A stretch of DNA of 34,904 nucleotides from an uncultured Collinsella sp. (lineage in GTDB: Bacteria > Actinomycetota > Coriobacteriia > Coriobacteriales > Coriobacteriaceae): NCBI GenBank assembly GCA_900546115.1, contig URBQ01000032.1, positions 1 through 34,904 of the forward strand, read 5' to 3'. Below the pieces are notes generated by a model. That model made no database searches, was not told the DNA's origin, and saw only the letters and a list, made by a program, of their open reading frames with translations. The position numbers were made by a program, and so were the translations under genes. Shown here piece after piece: positions 8,142 through 15,897 of this stretch (its first letter is position 1; each line of letters starts with the position of its first letter).

Positions 8142-10283
8142 GTGGCAAAAAAGCCTCAGCACGCTCAGAACAACCAGCGCAGTCAGCAGGGCAAACAGGG
8201 CCAGCAGCAAAAGCGCGGCGGTAAGGCGCAGGCCACGGTCGCCCGCACCAAGCATTCCCAAGCGACGCCCGCCCGCCCCTGGCGTCCGGGCCGCGATAAG
8301 TTCCTCCCCGTCAGTCGTGCCGACATGGATGCGCGCGGCTGGGACCAGTGCGACTTTGTCTACATCTGCGGTGACGCCTACGTGGACCATCCCAGCTTTG
8401 GCATGGCTATCATCAGCCGCGTCCTTGACGCGCACGGCTACAAGGTGGGTATCATCTGCCAGCCCGACTGGACCGATCCCGCCAGCATCACGGTGCTCGG
8501 CGAGCCTCGCCTGAGCTTTCTCGTCAGTGCCGGCAACATGGACTCCATGGTCAACCACTATTCGGTGACCAAGCACCGCCGCCACTCCGACGCCTACACC
8601 CCCGGCGGCGAAGAGGGGCACCGTCCCAACCGAGCCGTCACGGTCTATGGCAACCTCATCCGCCAGACGTTCAAGGACGCTCCCATCATCATCGGCGGCA
8701 TCGAGGCGAGCCTGCGCCGTCTGGCCCACTACGACTACTGGCAGGACAAGCTCAAGCGCTCGGTACTGCTCGACTCGGGCGCCGACATCCTCATCTACGG
8801 CATGGGCGAGCACGCGATTGTCGAGATCGCCGACGCGCTCGACGCGGGACTGCCCGTCGACCAGATCACCTATATCAACGGCACCGTCTACCGCACGGGT
8901 TCGCTCGACGAGGTCTACGACTACGACCTGCTGCCCAGCTGGGACGACCTTACCGCCGACAAGCTCAACTACGCGCGCAGCTTTAACGTGCAGCAGCAGA
9001 ATATGGACCCCATCACCGGTCATCGCCTGGTAGAGCCCTATCCCAACAGCGTCTATGTGGTGCAGAACCCGCCATCGGCGACGCTCACCACCGACGAGAT
9101 GGACGATGTGGCCGAGCTTCCCTACGCCCGCGATTGGCATCCCGACTACGACGCGGCGGGCGGCGTACCGGCCTTTGCCGAAATCAAATTTTCCATTAGC
9201 TCCAACCGCGGCTGTTTTGGCGAGTGCTCGTTTTGCGCCCTCACCTTCCACCAGGGCCGCGTACTGCAGATGCGCAGCCACGACTCGATCATGCGCGAGG
9301 CCGAGCTGCTCACGCGCGATCCCGAGTTTAAGGGCTACATCAACGACGTGGGCGGACCGACGGCCAACTTTAGCCGCCCGGCCTGTGACAAGCAGCTCAA
9401 GCACGGCGTGTGCAAGAACAAGCGCTGCCTGTGGCCGAGCGTATGCAAAAACATGGTGGTCGACGAGAGCGGCTACACACAGTTGCTGCGCGACCTGCGC
9501 CAGCTGCCGGGCGTCAAAAAGGTCTTCGTCCGCAGCGGCATCCGTTTTGACTACACCATGGCAGATGCCTCGGACGAGTTTTTGCGCGAGCTGCTGGAAC
9601 ACCATGTCTCGGGCCAGCTGCGCGTAGCGCCCGAGCATGTGAGCGACGCGGTGCTCTCTGTGATGGGCAAGCCGAGCCGCGCCGTCTACGACGCGTTCTG
9701 CCGTAAATTTGAACGCTTGAACCGCGAATACGGACTCAAGCAGTACGTAGTGCCATACCTAATCTCGAGCCACCCCGGCTCGACCATGAAGGAAGCTGTG
9801 GACCTTGCCGAGGCCGTGCGCGACATGGGCTACATGCCCGAGCAGGTGCAGGACTTCTACCCCACCCCGTCCACCATGTCGACCTGCATGTACTACACCG
9901 GCGTGGACCCACGCACCATGCAGCCGATCTACGTGGCACGCGACCCGCACGAGAAGGCCATGCAACGCGCGCTCATCCAGTATCGCAAGCCCGAGAACTA
10001 CAAGCTCGTGCGCGAGGCGCTGGAAAAAGCCGGGCGTCGTGACCTGATCGGCTACACCAAACACTGTCTAATCCGCCCCGTGCCGCCGCGCCCGGGTGAG
10101 ACGCCTGCTGGCGGTGGGCATGGCACCGGCAAGAAAGGCGGCAAGCCGCACGGTGGCGCTGGCGGCAAGGGACCCAAAGGCAGCAAGGGGCACGGCGGCA
10201 TGTCGCGTACACAGAACACTGCCGGGCGCAACCGTGCAGCTCAGGGGCGTCAGGGCGCCAACGGAGGCGGGCGTCGCAACTAG
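8142..10283 (+). CDS. YgiQ family radical SAM protein
   Basis: A 713-residue radical S-adenosylmethionine enzyme of the YgiQ (UPF0313) family, whose reaction is not established. The N-terminal domain (FLPVSRADMDARGWDQCDF onward) precedes the cluster motif CxxxCxxC at Cys358, Cys362 and Cys365 (RGCFGECSFCAL). A second Cys group (CDKQLKHGVCKNKRCLWPSVC) follows, as in the family. The first 50 and last 70 residues are low complexity, rich in Gln, Lys, Gly and Arg, and probably disordered. GTG 8142 is chosen because GGGAGG ends 4 bp before it; upstream in-frame codons encode no family sequence. Its TAG overlaps the stop codon of the convergent CPBP gene. Confidence 0.9.
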   Translation: MAKKPQHAQNNQRSQQGKQGQQQKRGGKAQATVARTKHSQATPARPWRPGRDKFLPVSRADMDARGWDQCDFVYICGDAYVDHPSFGMAIISRVLDAHGYKVGIICQPDWTDPASITVLGEPRLSFLVSAGNMDSMVNHYSVTKHRRHSDAYTPGGEEGHRPNRAVTVYGNLIRQTFKDAPIIIGGIEASLRRLAHYDYWQDKLKRSVLLDSGADILIYGMGEHAIVEIADALDAGLPVDQITYINGTVYRTGSLDEVYDYDLLPSWDDLTADKLNYARSFNVQQQNMDPITGHRLVEPYPNSVYVVQNPPSATLTTDEMDDVAELPYARDWHPDYDAAGGVPAFAEIKFSISSNRGCFGECSFCALTFHQGRVLQMRSHDSIMREAELLTRDPEFKGYINDVGGPTANFSRPACDKQLKHGVCKNKRCLWPSVCKNMVVDESGYTQLLRDLRQLPGVKKVFVRSGIRFDYTMADASDEFLRELLEHHVSGQLRVAPEHVSDAVLSVMGKPSRAVYDAFCRKFERLNREYGLKQYVVPYLISSHPGSTMKEAVDLAEAVRDMGYMPEQVQDFYPTPSTMSTCMYYTGVDPRTMQPIYVARDPHEKAMQRALIQYRKPENYKLVREALEKAGRRDLIGYTKHCLIRPVPPRPGETPAGGGHGTGKKGGKPHGGAGGKGPKGSKGHGGMSRTQNTAGRNRAAQGRQGANGGGRRN

Positions 10284-11191
10284 GGCAGCGGCGCGCTCGC
10301 TGCGCCCATCCCACACGCGTGGCGCAGCGAGCGCATAGCCTCAACGAGGATGACGCCGGCGATAGCGACCGTGATTACCACGTCGAGCGGTGTGTTCACA
10401 AACCACAACAGACCCATCAGGTACGACCCGGCGTTAAAGGCAAAGTGCAGCAGGATCGTGTAGCGGAGCTTTCCGGTGGTCACGAGCACCCAGCCAAAGA
10501 TGAGGCCGGCGGCACCCGCATAGCAGCCCTGTACCCAGTTCATGTGCATAAAACCGAAGATTGCCGCCTGCAGCACAATCGCCGCGGCGATACCCCACGT
10601 GCTTGGTGCCGCCCAGGGCACCATGGCGCCGTCCTGCGCGCTCGCACGACGCCTGCGCTTCCAAAGCGGGCGGCACTGCGGATTAAACGCTCGTAGCGAA
10701 AACTCAAAAACAATGCCGCGCACCAGCAACTCCTCGCAAAACGGAGCGCCGAGCACCGTGGTCAGGACGGCAAGAAGGTTGGTATCGCCCAAGCCTGTTT
10801 CCTCGACGAGCTCGCTATAGTCCGCCGCAACCTCGGGCAGCAGCGACAGCACGCCGTCGCATAGGTAGCTAATGACCACCTGCATGGATAGGCCGATCAC
10901 GACAACGCATGCGACGCGCTTCCATGCAGCATTTGCTCCCCCGCCGAGCGGGCGTTCACCTTGCCGGCGCGCCATGAAGGAGCGGGGCCACAGATAGCGC
11001 CACCACAGCAGCGCCATCAAAAACGACGCCGTCTGAGCGGCGGCCTGAAACCATTGAATATCGAGATTGTCGATCGGGAAACCCGTCAGTGCCGACACGA
11101 TGTCCAGCGCGGAGAACAAAACAATGCTCAGGGCAATATCGGCAGCGACGACACCAAAACAGGCAAGCGCCCAAACCAGCGCATTGAGCAT
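10280..11191 (-). CDS. CPBP family intramembrane metalloprotease
   Basis: A 303-residue membrane protein with about eight hydrophobic segments, of the CAAX protease and bacteriocin-processing (Rce1-like) family. Catalytic motifs inside the membrane are EELLVRG (Glu-Glu-x3-Arg), FGFMHMNW (His) and HFAFN (His plus Asn). Members cleave prenylated or peptide substrates or act in bacteriocin immunity; the substrate here is unknown. ATG 11191 follows GAGGAGG by about 6 bp. The longer open frame upstream is a shadow of the antitoxin gene. It lies 34 bp downstream of the DinJ-like gene and is probably cotranscribed with it. The stop overlaps that of ygiQ by three bases (10280-10283). Confidence 0.87.
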   Translation of the reverse strand: MLNALVWALACFGVVAADIALSIVLFSALDIVSALTGFPIDNLDIQWFQAAAQTASFLMALLWWRYLWPRSFMARRQGERPLGGGANAAWKRVACVVVIGLSMQVVISYLCDGVLSLLPEVAADYSELVEETGLGDTNLLAVLTTVLGAPFCEELLVRGIVFEFSLRAFNPQCRPLWKRRRRASAQDGAMVPWAAPSTWGIAAAIVLQAAIFGFMHMNWVQGCYAGAAGLIFGWVLVTTGKLRYTILLHFAFNAGSYLMGLLWFVNTPLDVVITVAIAGVILVEAMRSLRHACGMGAASAPLP

Positions 11192-11210
11192 GCCAACCTC
11201 CTCAAAACCC

Positions 11211-11228
11211 GGCACTTGGGGACAGTCA
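11211..11228. repeat. REP-like half motif at the dinJ stop codon
   Basis: GGCACTTGGGGACAGTCA resembles copies at 22684-22731 and 34883-34904. It overlaps the stop codon of the DinJ-like gene. Confidence 0.45.
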
Positions 11229-11429
11229 TTGTTGATGAGAATCGGGCGCAGCGCCAAAAGCCCCGTTGGGCGAAATGTCGAACGGGAAGGTGCCGCAGCG
11301 ATTGAACGCGGCGATAAACATGCGGATGGCGTTGGACGGCGTGGTGCCCACGAGCTGGGTTGCCGCCGCGAAGGCCGCCTTTTCCTCGGGCAAGACCTTC
11401 GCGACAACCGGGGTCATGTGTTCTGCCAT
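11226..11429 (-). CDS. RelB/DinJ-type antitoxin, without adjacent toxin
   Basis: A 67-residue ribbon-helix-helix protein. MTPVVAKVLPEEKAAFAAATQLVGTTPSNAIRMFIAAF matches the DinJ/RelB pattern of one beta strand, Pro-Glu-x-Lys, then Gly-x-Thr-x-Ser-x-Ala-hydrophobic. It is followed by GTFPFDISP, the segment that usually begins the toxin-binding tail. ATG 11429 follows AAGGA by 6 bp. The tail is shorter than in E. coli DinJ (86 residues). Known family members neutralise YafQ/RelE mRNA interferases. No such toxin frame lies on either side, so this is an orphan, a solitary repressor, or half of a broken pair. Confidence 0.75.
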   Translation of the reverse strand: MAEHMTPVVAKVLPEEKAAFAAATQLVGTTPSNAIRMFIAAFNRCGTFPFDISPNGAFGAAPDSHQQ

Positions 11430-11543
11430 GGCGCTTCCTTTTTGAAACGACGGTGGTGCGGATAGATGCGGGCCACGCGGCTGGGCGACGGGCTGTGAAG
11501 GCAACCCGATTGGCCCGCATCCGGAGTTTGTTTCTGCTGCGTT

Positions 11544-11572
11544 GGTATTACTTGGTATTCCTAAGTATTACC
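11544..11572. promoter_or_regulatory. Operator-like inverted repeat upstream of the antitoxin gene
   Basis: Ten-base arms GGTATTACTT (11544-11553) and AAGTATTACC (11563-11572) pair at 9 of 10 positions around a 9-bp centre that itself contains GGTATT. The spot is locally AT-rich and lies about 115 bp upstream of the start. RelB/DinJ proteins typically autoregulate at such dyads. Confidence 0.5.
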
Positions 11573-11644
11573 CCGCAGATAGAATAGCACACCCGACCCA
11601 ATGGGGGCGGAGGAAAACGAATCATTTTGTTGCTGAGTAGGTAT

Positions 11645-13021
11645 TTAGAGCGTGATGATGTCCGAGATATCGAGGGCCTGAGCGTCGGCGACATCGTGCG
11701 ATGCAAGCAGCAGCATACGGCCGTCGAGCAAGTCGAGCACGACCTCGGCGCATGCGTCGCGCGCAGCGGTATCTAAACCGGTAAAGGGCTCGTCAAGAAT
11801 CACCGCGCCGCCCGGGCACAGCAGGGCTCGAGCGATCTCGACGCGACGGCGCTGCCCGCCCGAAAGCTCGGCCACGCGAGTATGTACATCGACCCCCGGC
11901 ACCAGCAGGCGCAACAGGGCCGCAGCACTCGAGGCGTCCACGCGTGCATCGGCGCACACTAGCACGTTATCCAGCGCCGCGGCGGACTCGACCAAGTGTG
12001 CATCCTGAAACACCATGGAGCACGGCGCGCACTCCCCCGCCGCAAGGGCAAGGAGCGTAGACTTGCCCGCACCCGAGGCGCCCATCACACAGATACGCCC
12101 AGACGCGGGCACGTTGAGCACCAGTCCGGCGAGCGCCGGCGCCCAGGGCGCGCGATCGCCCACGGCGAGCGCAAGCTCCGCCGCAGCGCCATCGCTCGCG
12201 GTCCCCGCGCGCCCGCGCAGTCCATCCCCATGCGCCCGCACGGCCGCTCCCCACGCCACGGGTCCCGAAACTCGCAGCAGCCACACCAGCACGCGCTCGC
12301 ACGCCCACGAGGCGGCAACGACCAGCACGGTCCACGCCAGCAGATCAGCCGTCTCAATCAAAAGCTTTGCCTGATAGATGCGCTCGCCCACGGAACCCAC
12401 CGCCATGCCGATAAGCTCGGCTGCCGCACCGGCCTTCCAGCTCATGCCGATGACCGCCTTCGCGCACGAAAGCACAAACGGCAGCACCTCACGCCAGGTA
12501 TGGGCGCAAAACAGTCGCCAGCCCCGCACGCCATGCAGGCGGAACATCTGCTCCAGCGGCTTATCAACCTGCGTCAAACCCTCGACCAGCGAGAAATATA
12601 CGCCCGGCAGCGCCATCAAAAAGACCGCCGCGATGCTCACACGTGCCGACCCCAACCAAATGAGCAGCAGGACCACCACGCAGGCAACCGGCGTCGCCTT
12701 TACAAACGACAGCGCCGGAGCCACCAGGCGCGCAAACGCACGCGAACGTGACGAAATCCCGGCAAGCACGCCACCACACACCGCGGCAAGCGCCAGCCCG
12801 CCTAGTATCCGCGCGCCCGAGCCCGCCAAAATCGCCCAGGTACCGCCATCGCACACCAGGCGCAGCAGCACCAAGGCAACAGCGCCCGGCCCCGGCAAAA
12901 TCAGCGGCTGCGCCACCAGCGCCGCCACCAGCATCCACACGGCAAGCCAAAAGGCGGCGACGGCACCCACTGCCGCCACCGCCTTCGCACGCTCAGTCAT
13001 TTGTCGAGCAAACGCACGCAC
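11645..13021 (-). CDS. ABC transporter permease-ATPase fusion (SsuC/TauC-like plus SsuB-like)
   Basis: One 458-residue chain contains both importer parts normally made separately. Residues about 15-250 are a six-helix permease of the nitrate/sulfonate/taurine type, with the LPGPGAV entry and an EAA-like loop (AELIGMAVGSVGERIYQAK). Residues about 285-458 are an ABC ATPase: Walker A GASGAGKST (314-322), Q-loop VFQD (337-340), signature LSGGQRRR (386-393), Walker B AVILDEP (406-412) and switch His442 (ASHD). The ATPase is short, lacking much of the usual C-terminal part. GTG 13021 is chosen because GGAG, inside the end of the upstream gene, lies 6 bp before it. The two genes are 3 bp apart and translationally coupled. 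The substrate is unknown. Confidence 0.87.
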   Translation of the reverse strand: MRAFARQMTERAKAVAAVGAVAAFWLAVWMLVAALVAQPLILPGPGAVALVLLRLVCDGGTWAILAGSGARILGGLALAAVCGGVLAGISSRSRAFARLVAPALSFVKATPVACVVVLLLIWLGSARVSIAAVFLMALPGVYFSLVEGLTQVDKPLEQMFRLHGVRGWRLFCAHTWREVLPFVLSCAKAVIGMSWKAGAAAELIGMAVGSVGERIYQAKLLIETADLLAWTVLVVAASWACERVLVWLLRVSGPVAWGAAVRAHGDGLRGRAGTASDGAAAELALAVGDRAPWAPALAGLVLNVPASGRICVMGASGAGKSTLLALAAGECAPCSMVFQDAHLVESAAALDNVLVCADARVDASSAAALLRLLVPGVDVHTRVAELSGGQRRRVEIARALLCPGGAVILDEPFTGLDTAARDACAEVVLDLLDGRMLLLASHDVADAQALDISDIITL

Positions 13022-13024
13022 GGG

Positions 13025-14083
13025 CTACTCCATGTAGTAGAAATCGTCAGCCGGGAGCTTACCGCCCACGGCGCTCGCGTCCGCATCGGCCAGCACCTGT
13101 AGGTACCCACCGAGCGCCGCCTTCATATCTTTCCCCGTCTGACACACGAGCATGCACCCGGGAATCGCCTTTTCGGCAATCGTGGCATTATCCACGATGC
13201 CCGCATCGACCACGGCCTGAGCCCAGTCCGCCGGCGCCGCATTTACGGCCTCAACGCTCGCCGCATGGCAGCTCAAGAACTCCGCCACGGCCTCGGGATG
13301 CTCCTCGGCAAATGCACGGCGCACCACGGTCACGCCCGTCAGCAAACGGGAGCCCGTGTCACCCGCGAGCTCGTCCCACGCGTCGGTCAGGCTCACCGGT
13401 ACCGACAGACTGCCCTCGCTCTTGGCGATGGCAGCGGTCTTGAATGGCTCCGGCAGCACGCCCACGGCGGACGGGTCGGCAAGCAGGGCCGACAGCACCT
13501 CGGTGGGCTCGCTCTTAAACTCGAGCGTCACTTGACCGGTCAGGCCCGCGCGCTCCAGCAGGTAGTTCATGACGTACTCCGGCGTGGTGCCCTTGCCCGT
13601 CATGTAGACGGTACGACCCGCCAGATCGCCAAACGAGGCCACGCCTGCGTCGCCCGTCACAACGTTCAGCACGCCCAGCGTGTTGATGTCGATGACCTGC
13701 ACCGCACCCTCGGTCTTGTTGTAGAGCACGCTCGCCAAGTTGGCCGGCACCAGGGCAATGTCGATATCGCCCTGAATGACCTTGGGCACAATCTCGTCGG
13801 CCGCGGCGCTGATCGCAAAGTCGAACTCATTGTCCGTCTCGCCATCGGCAGCCTGGTCCATAAACTGCACCAGACCGATCGACGTCGGTCCCTTGAGCGA
13901 GGCAACGCGCACCTCGACCGACTCAGCGGCAGCGCCACTCGCCGCAGACCCAGCAGCCGAACCCGCAGAAGACCTCGCCCCCGCAGCTCCGCCGCCATAG
14001 CCAACCAGCGCAAGCGACAACGCGCCCGCGGCAAGCGCCGAGGCAAATCCCCGGCGCGACATTTCAAAATCAAACGCGCGCAT
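13025..14083 (-). CDS. ABC transporter substrate-binding protein (SsuA/NMT1-like)
   Basis: A 352-residue exported solute-binding protein serving the fused transporter 3 bp downstream. The N-terminus MSRRGFASALAAGALSLALVG is a signal sequence with twin arginines. The position where a lipobox cysteine is expected (LVGCGG in relatives) is tyrosine: LVGYGG, Tyr29, codon TAT at 13999-13997. A Ser/Ala/Gly linker follows (residues 32-55). The body (VRVASLKGPTSIGL, GDIDIALVPANLASVLY, GRTVYMTGKGTTPEYV, GVLPEPF) fits the NMT1/SsuA type II fold. ATG 14083 begins just after the hydrogenase TAG; a GTG at 14092 and an ATG at 14062 are alternatives. The ligand cannot be read from the sequence. Confidence 0.85.
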   Translation of the reverse strand: MRAFDFEMSRRGFASALAAGALSLALVGYGGGAAGARSSAGSAAGSAASGAAAESVEVRVASLKGPTSIGLVQFMDQAADGETDNEFDFAISAAADEIVPKVIQGDIDIALVPANLASVLYNKTEGAVQVIDINTLGVLNVVTGDAGVASFGDLAGRTVYMTGKGTTPEYVMNYLLERAGLTGQVTLEFKSEPTEVLSALLADPSAVGVLPEPFKTAAIAKSEGSLSVPVSLTDAWDELAGDTGSRLLTGVTVVRRAFAEEHPEAVAEFLSCHAASVEAVNAAPADWAQAVVDAGIVDNATIAEKAIPGCMLVCQTGKDMKAALGGYLQVLADADASAVGGKLPADDFYYME

Positions 14084-14085
14084 CG

Positions 14086-15897
14086 CTAGCACGTCCCCTC
14101 GTTAGGCATCGTCCATGCGTGATGGTCGGTATGCAGCAATCCCTCGGCCAGCGGCGACAGCGGCGCACCCAAGAACTCGCGATAGCACGCCTGGACATCG
14201 GGATTCTCGTGCGAGAAGCGAATCTTGGCGTTCGCATCGAGGCCCCACAGTACCTGGCCGCGCTCGGCTGCCAGCTCACAGCCGTCATGGATGGGCTGAC
14301 CGCCGCCACCGACGCAGCCGCCCGGGCATGCCATAACCTCAACGAAGTCATAACTCACGCGGCCGTCGCGAATCGCGTCGAGCAGACGGGCAGCGTTTCC
14401 CAGCCCGTGTGCCACGGCGACGCGCACCTTGGTGCCATCGATATCGGCCACGGCCTCCTTCCAGCCATCGAGTCCGCGCACGTCGGTAAAGAAATCGGCA
14501 TCCGGGTTCTTGCCCGTCACCAGGTAATATGCCGAGCGCACGGCGGCCTCCATCACGCCGCCCGTGGCGCCAAAAATCACGCCCGCGCCCGTGCCAAAGC
14601 CCAGCGGCGTATCGAGCGGCTCCTCGACCAGCGTGTCGACGCTCACGTGGCTCGCGCGGATCATGCGCACCATCTCGCGCACCGTCAGCGCAACGTCCAC
14701 GTCGGGCGCGCCGCCCTCGCCCATCATGCTCGGCAGCGCACACTCGGCCTTCTTGGCCGTGCACGGCATCACGGACACCACGAACAGACGCTCGGGCTCC
14801 ACGCCCAGCACCTTGGCGTAGTAGGTCTTGGCAATAGCGCCGAACATCTGCTGCGGCGACTTTGACGTGGACAGGCTGTCGACAAACTCCGGGTAGCGCG
14901 CCTTTACAAAGCGCACCCAGCCCGGGCAGCAGCTCGTAAACATGGGCCAGCCGCGGCTGTTACTCTCGCCCTTGGCGGCGGCGCCCAGGCGCTCGATCAG
15001 CTCGGAGCCCTCCTCCATAATGGTGAGATCGGCCGAGAAATCGGTGTCGAACACGTACTCAAAGCCCACGCGGCGCAGCGCGCAGGCCAGGCGCTCAACG
15101 GTGGCATCCTCGCGCGGAATACCGAGCTCCTCACCCCAGGCGGTGCGCACGGCCGGCGCTATCTGCACCAGCACGATCTTATCGGGATCGGCGAGAGCAT
15201 CAAACACGGTCTCGGTGTCGTCGCGCTCGCGCAGCGCGCCCGTCGGGCAATGCGTGATGCACTGGCCGCATGCGACACAATCAGTCTTGCCGATGGGCGC
15301 GCGCCCGCGGGTACCCACGGCGGTGTGCGTGGCTCGGCTGGTCAGGTCCCAAATCCCTAGGCCTTGCACGTTCTCGCACACCTTGATGCAGCGCATGCAT
15401 TTAATGCACTTGTCGTTTTCGCGGATGATGGGGAAATCGAAGTCCCAGCCCTCGCCCGCCAAATGCCTTTGATACGGCAGATAGAAAATGCCCAGGTCGT
15501 TGGCGATGGTCTGCAGGTTGCAGTTACCGCTGCGCACGCAGCTCGTACAGCGCGAGTCGTGCTGGGACAGCAGCAGCTGCACGTTGGTGCGACGCGCCTC
15601 GCGGGCCTTGGGGCTGTTGGTGTGGACCACCATGCCGTCGAGTACGTAGTTGTTGCAGGCGGCAACCAGCTGGTCGCAGCCCTCAACCTCGACCACGCAC
15701 ACACGGCAGCCGCCGATCTCGTTCAGATCGCGCAGATAGCACAGGGTGGGAATCTGGATGCCGACGGACTTGGCCGCATCCAGGATCGTGGTGTGCTCGG
15801 GCACCACGACCTCGCAGTTATCGATCGTGAGCTTGACCATGTTGAGTGCTCCGCTTTCGGTGTTGTCGCTGACAGTGGTTTTGTTGGGCTCTACCAT
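14086..15897 (-). CDS. hydA: [FeFe] hydrogenase, large catalytic subunit (HydA type)
   Basis: Reversibly forms H2 from protons using ferredoxin or flavoprotein electrons. It has 603 residues. Iron-sulfur domains in order: a [2Fe-2S] domain (Cys53, 64, 67, 81), a His-ligated [4Fe-4S] cluster (His113, Cys117, 120, 126) and two [4Fe-4S] clusters (Cys164/167/170/174 and 207/210/213/217). The H-cluster domain has all three signatures: TSCCPGW (321-327, Cys323 and 324), MPCTAKK (Cys379) and MACPGGCVGGGGQP (Cys524 and Cys528). No signal peptide is present, so it is cytoplasmic. ATG 15897 overlaps the upstream TAG by 3 bp inside ATGGTAG and follows GGAGG by 8 bp. ATG 15840 (MVKLTIDN) is the alternative and matches the usual family start. 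Confidence 0.95.
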   Translation of the reverse strand: MVEPNKTTVSDNTESGALNMVKLTIDNCEVVVPEHTTILDAAKSVGIQIPTLCYLRDLNEIGGCRVCVVEVEGCDQLVAACNNYVLDGMVVHTNSPKAREARRTNVQLLLSQHDSRCTSCVRSGNCNLQTIANDLGIFYLPYQRHLAGEGWDFDFPIIRENDKCIKCMRCIKVCENVQGLGIWDLTSRATHTAVGTRGRAPIGKTDCVACGQCITHCPTGALRERDDTETVFDALADPDKIVLVQIAPAVRTAWGEELGIPREDATVERLACALRRVGFEYVFDTDFSADLTIMEEGSELIERLGAAAKGESNSRGWPMFTSCCPGWVRFVKARYPEFVDSLSTSKSPQQMFGAIAKTYYAKVLGVEPERLFVVSVMPCTAKKAECALPSMMGEGGAPDVDVALTVREMVRMIRASHVSVDTLVEEPLDTPLGFGTGAGVIFGATGGVMEAAVRSAYYLVTGKNPDADFFTDVRGLDGWKEAVADIDGTKVRVAVAHGLGNAARLLDAIRDGRVSYDFVEVMACPGGCVGGGGQPIHDGCELAAERGQVLWGLDANAKIRFSHENPDVQACYREFLGAPLSPLAEGLLHTDHHAWTMPNEGTC

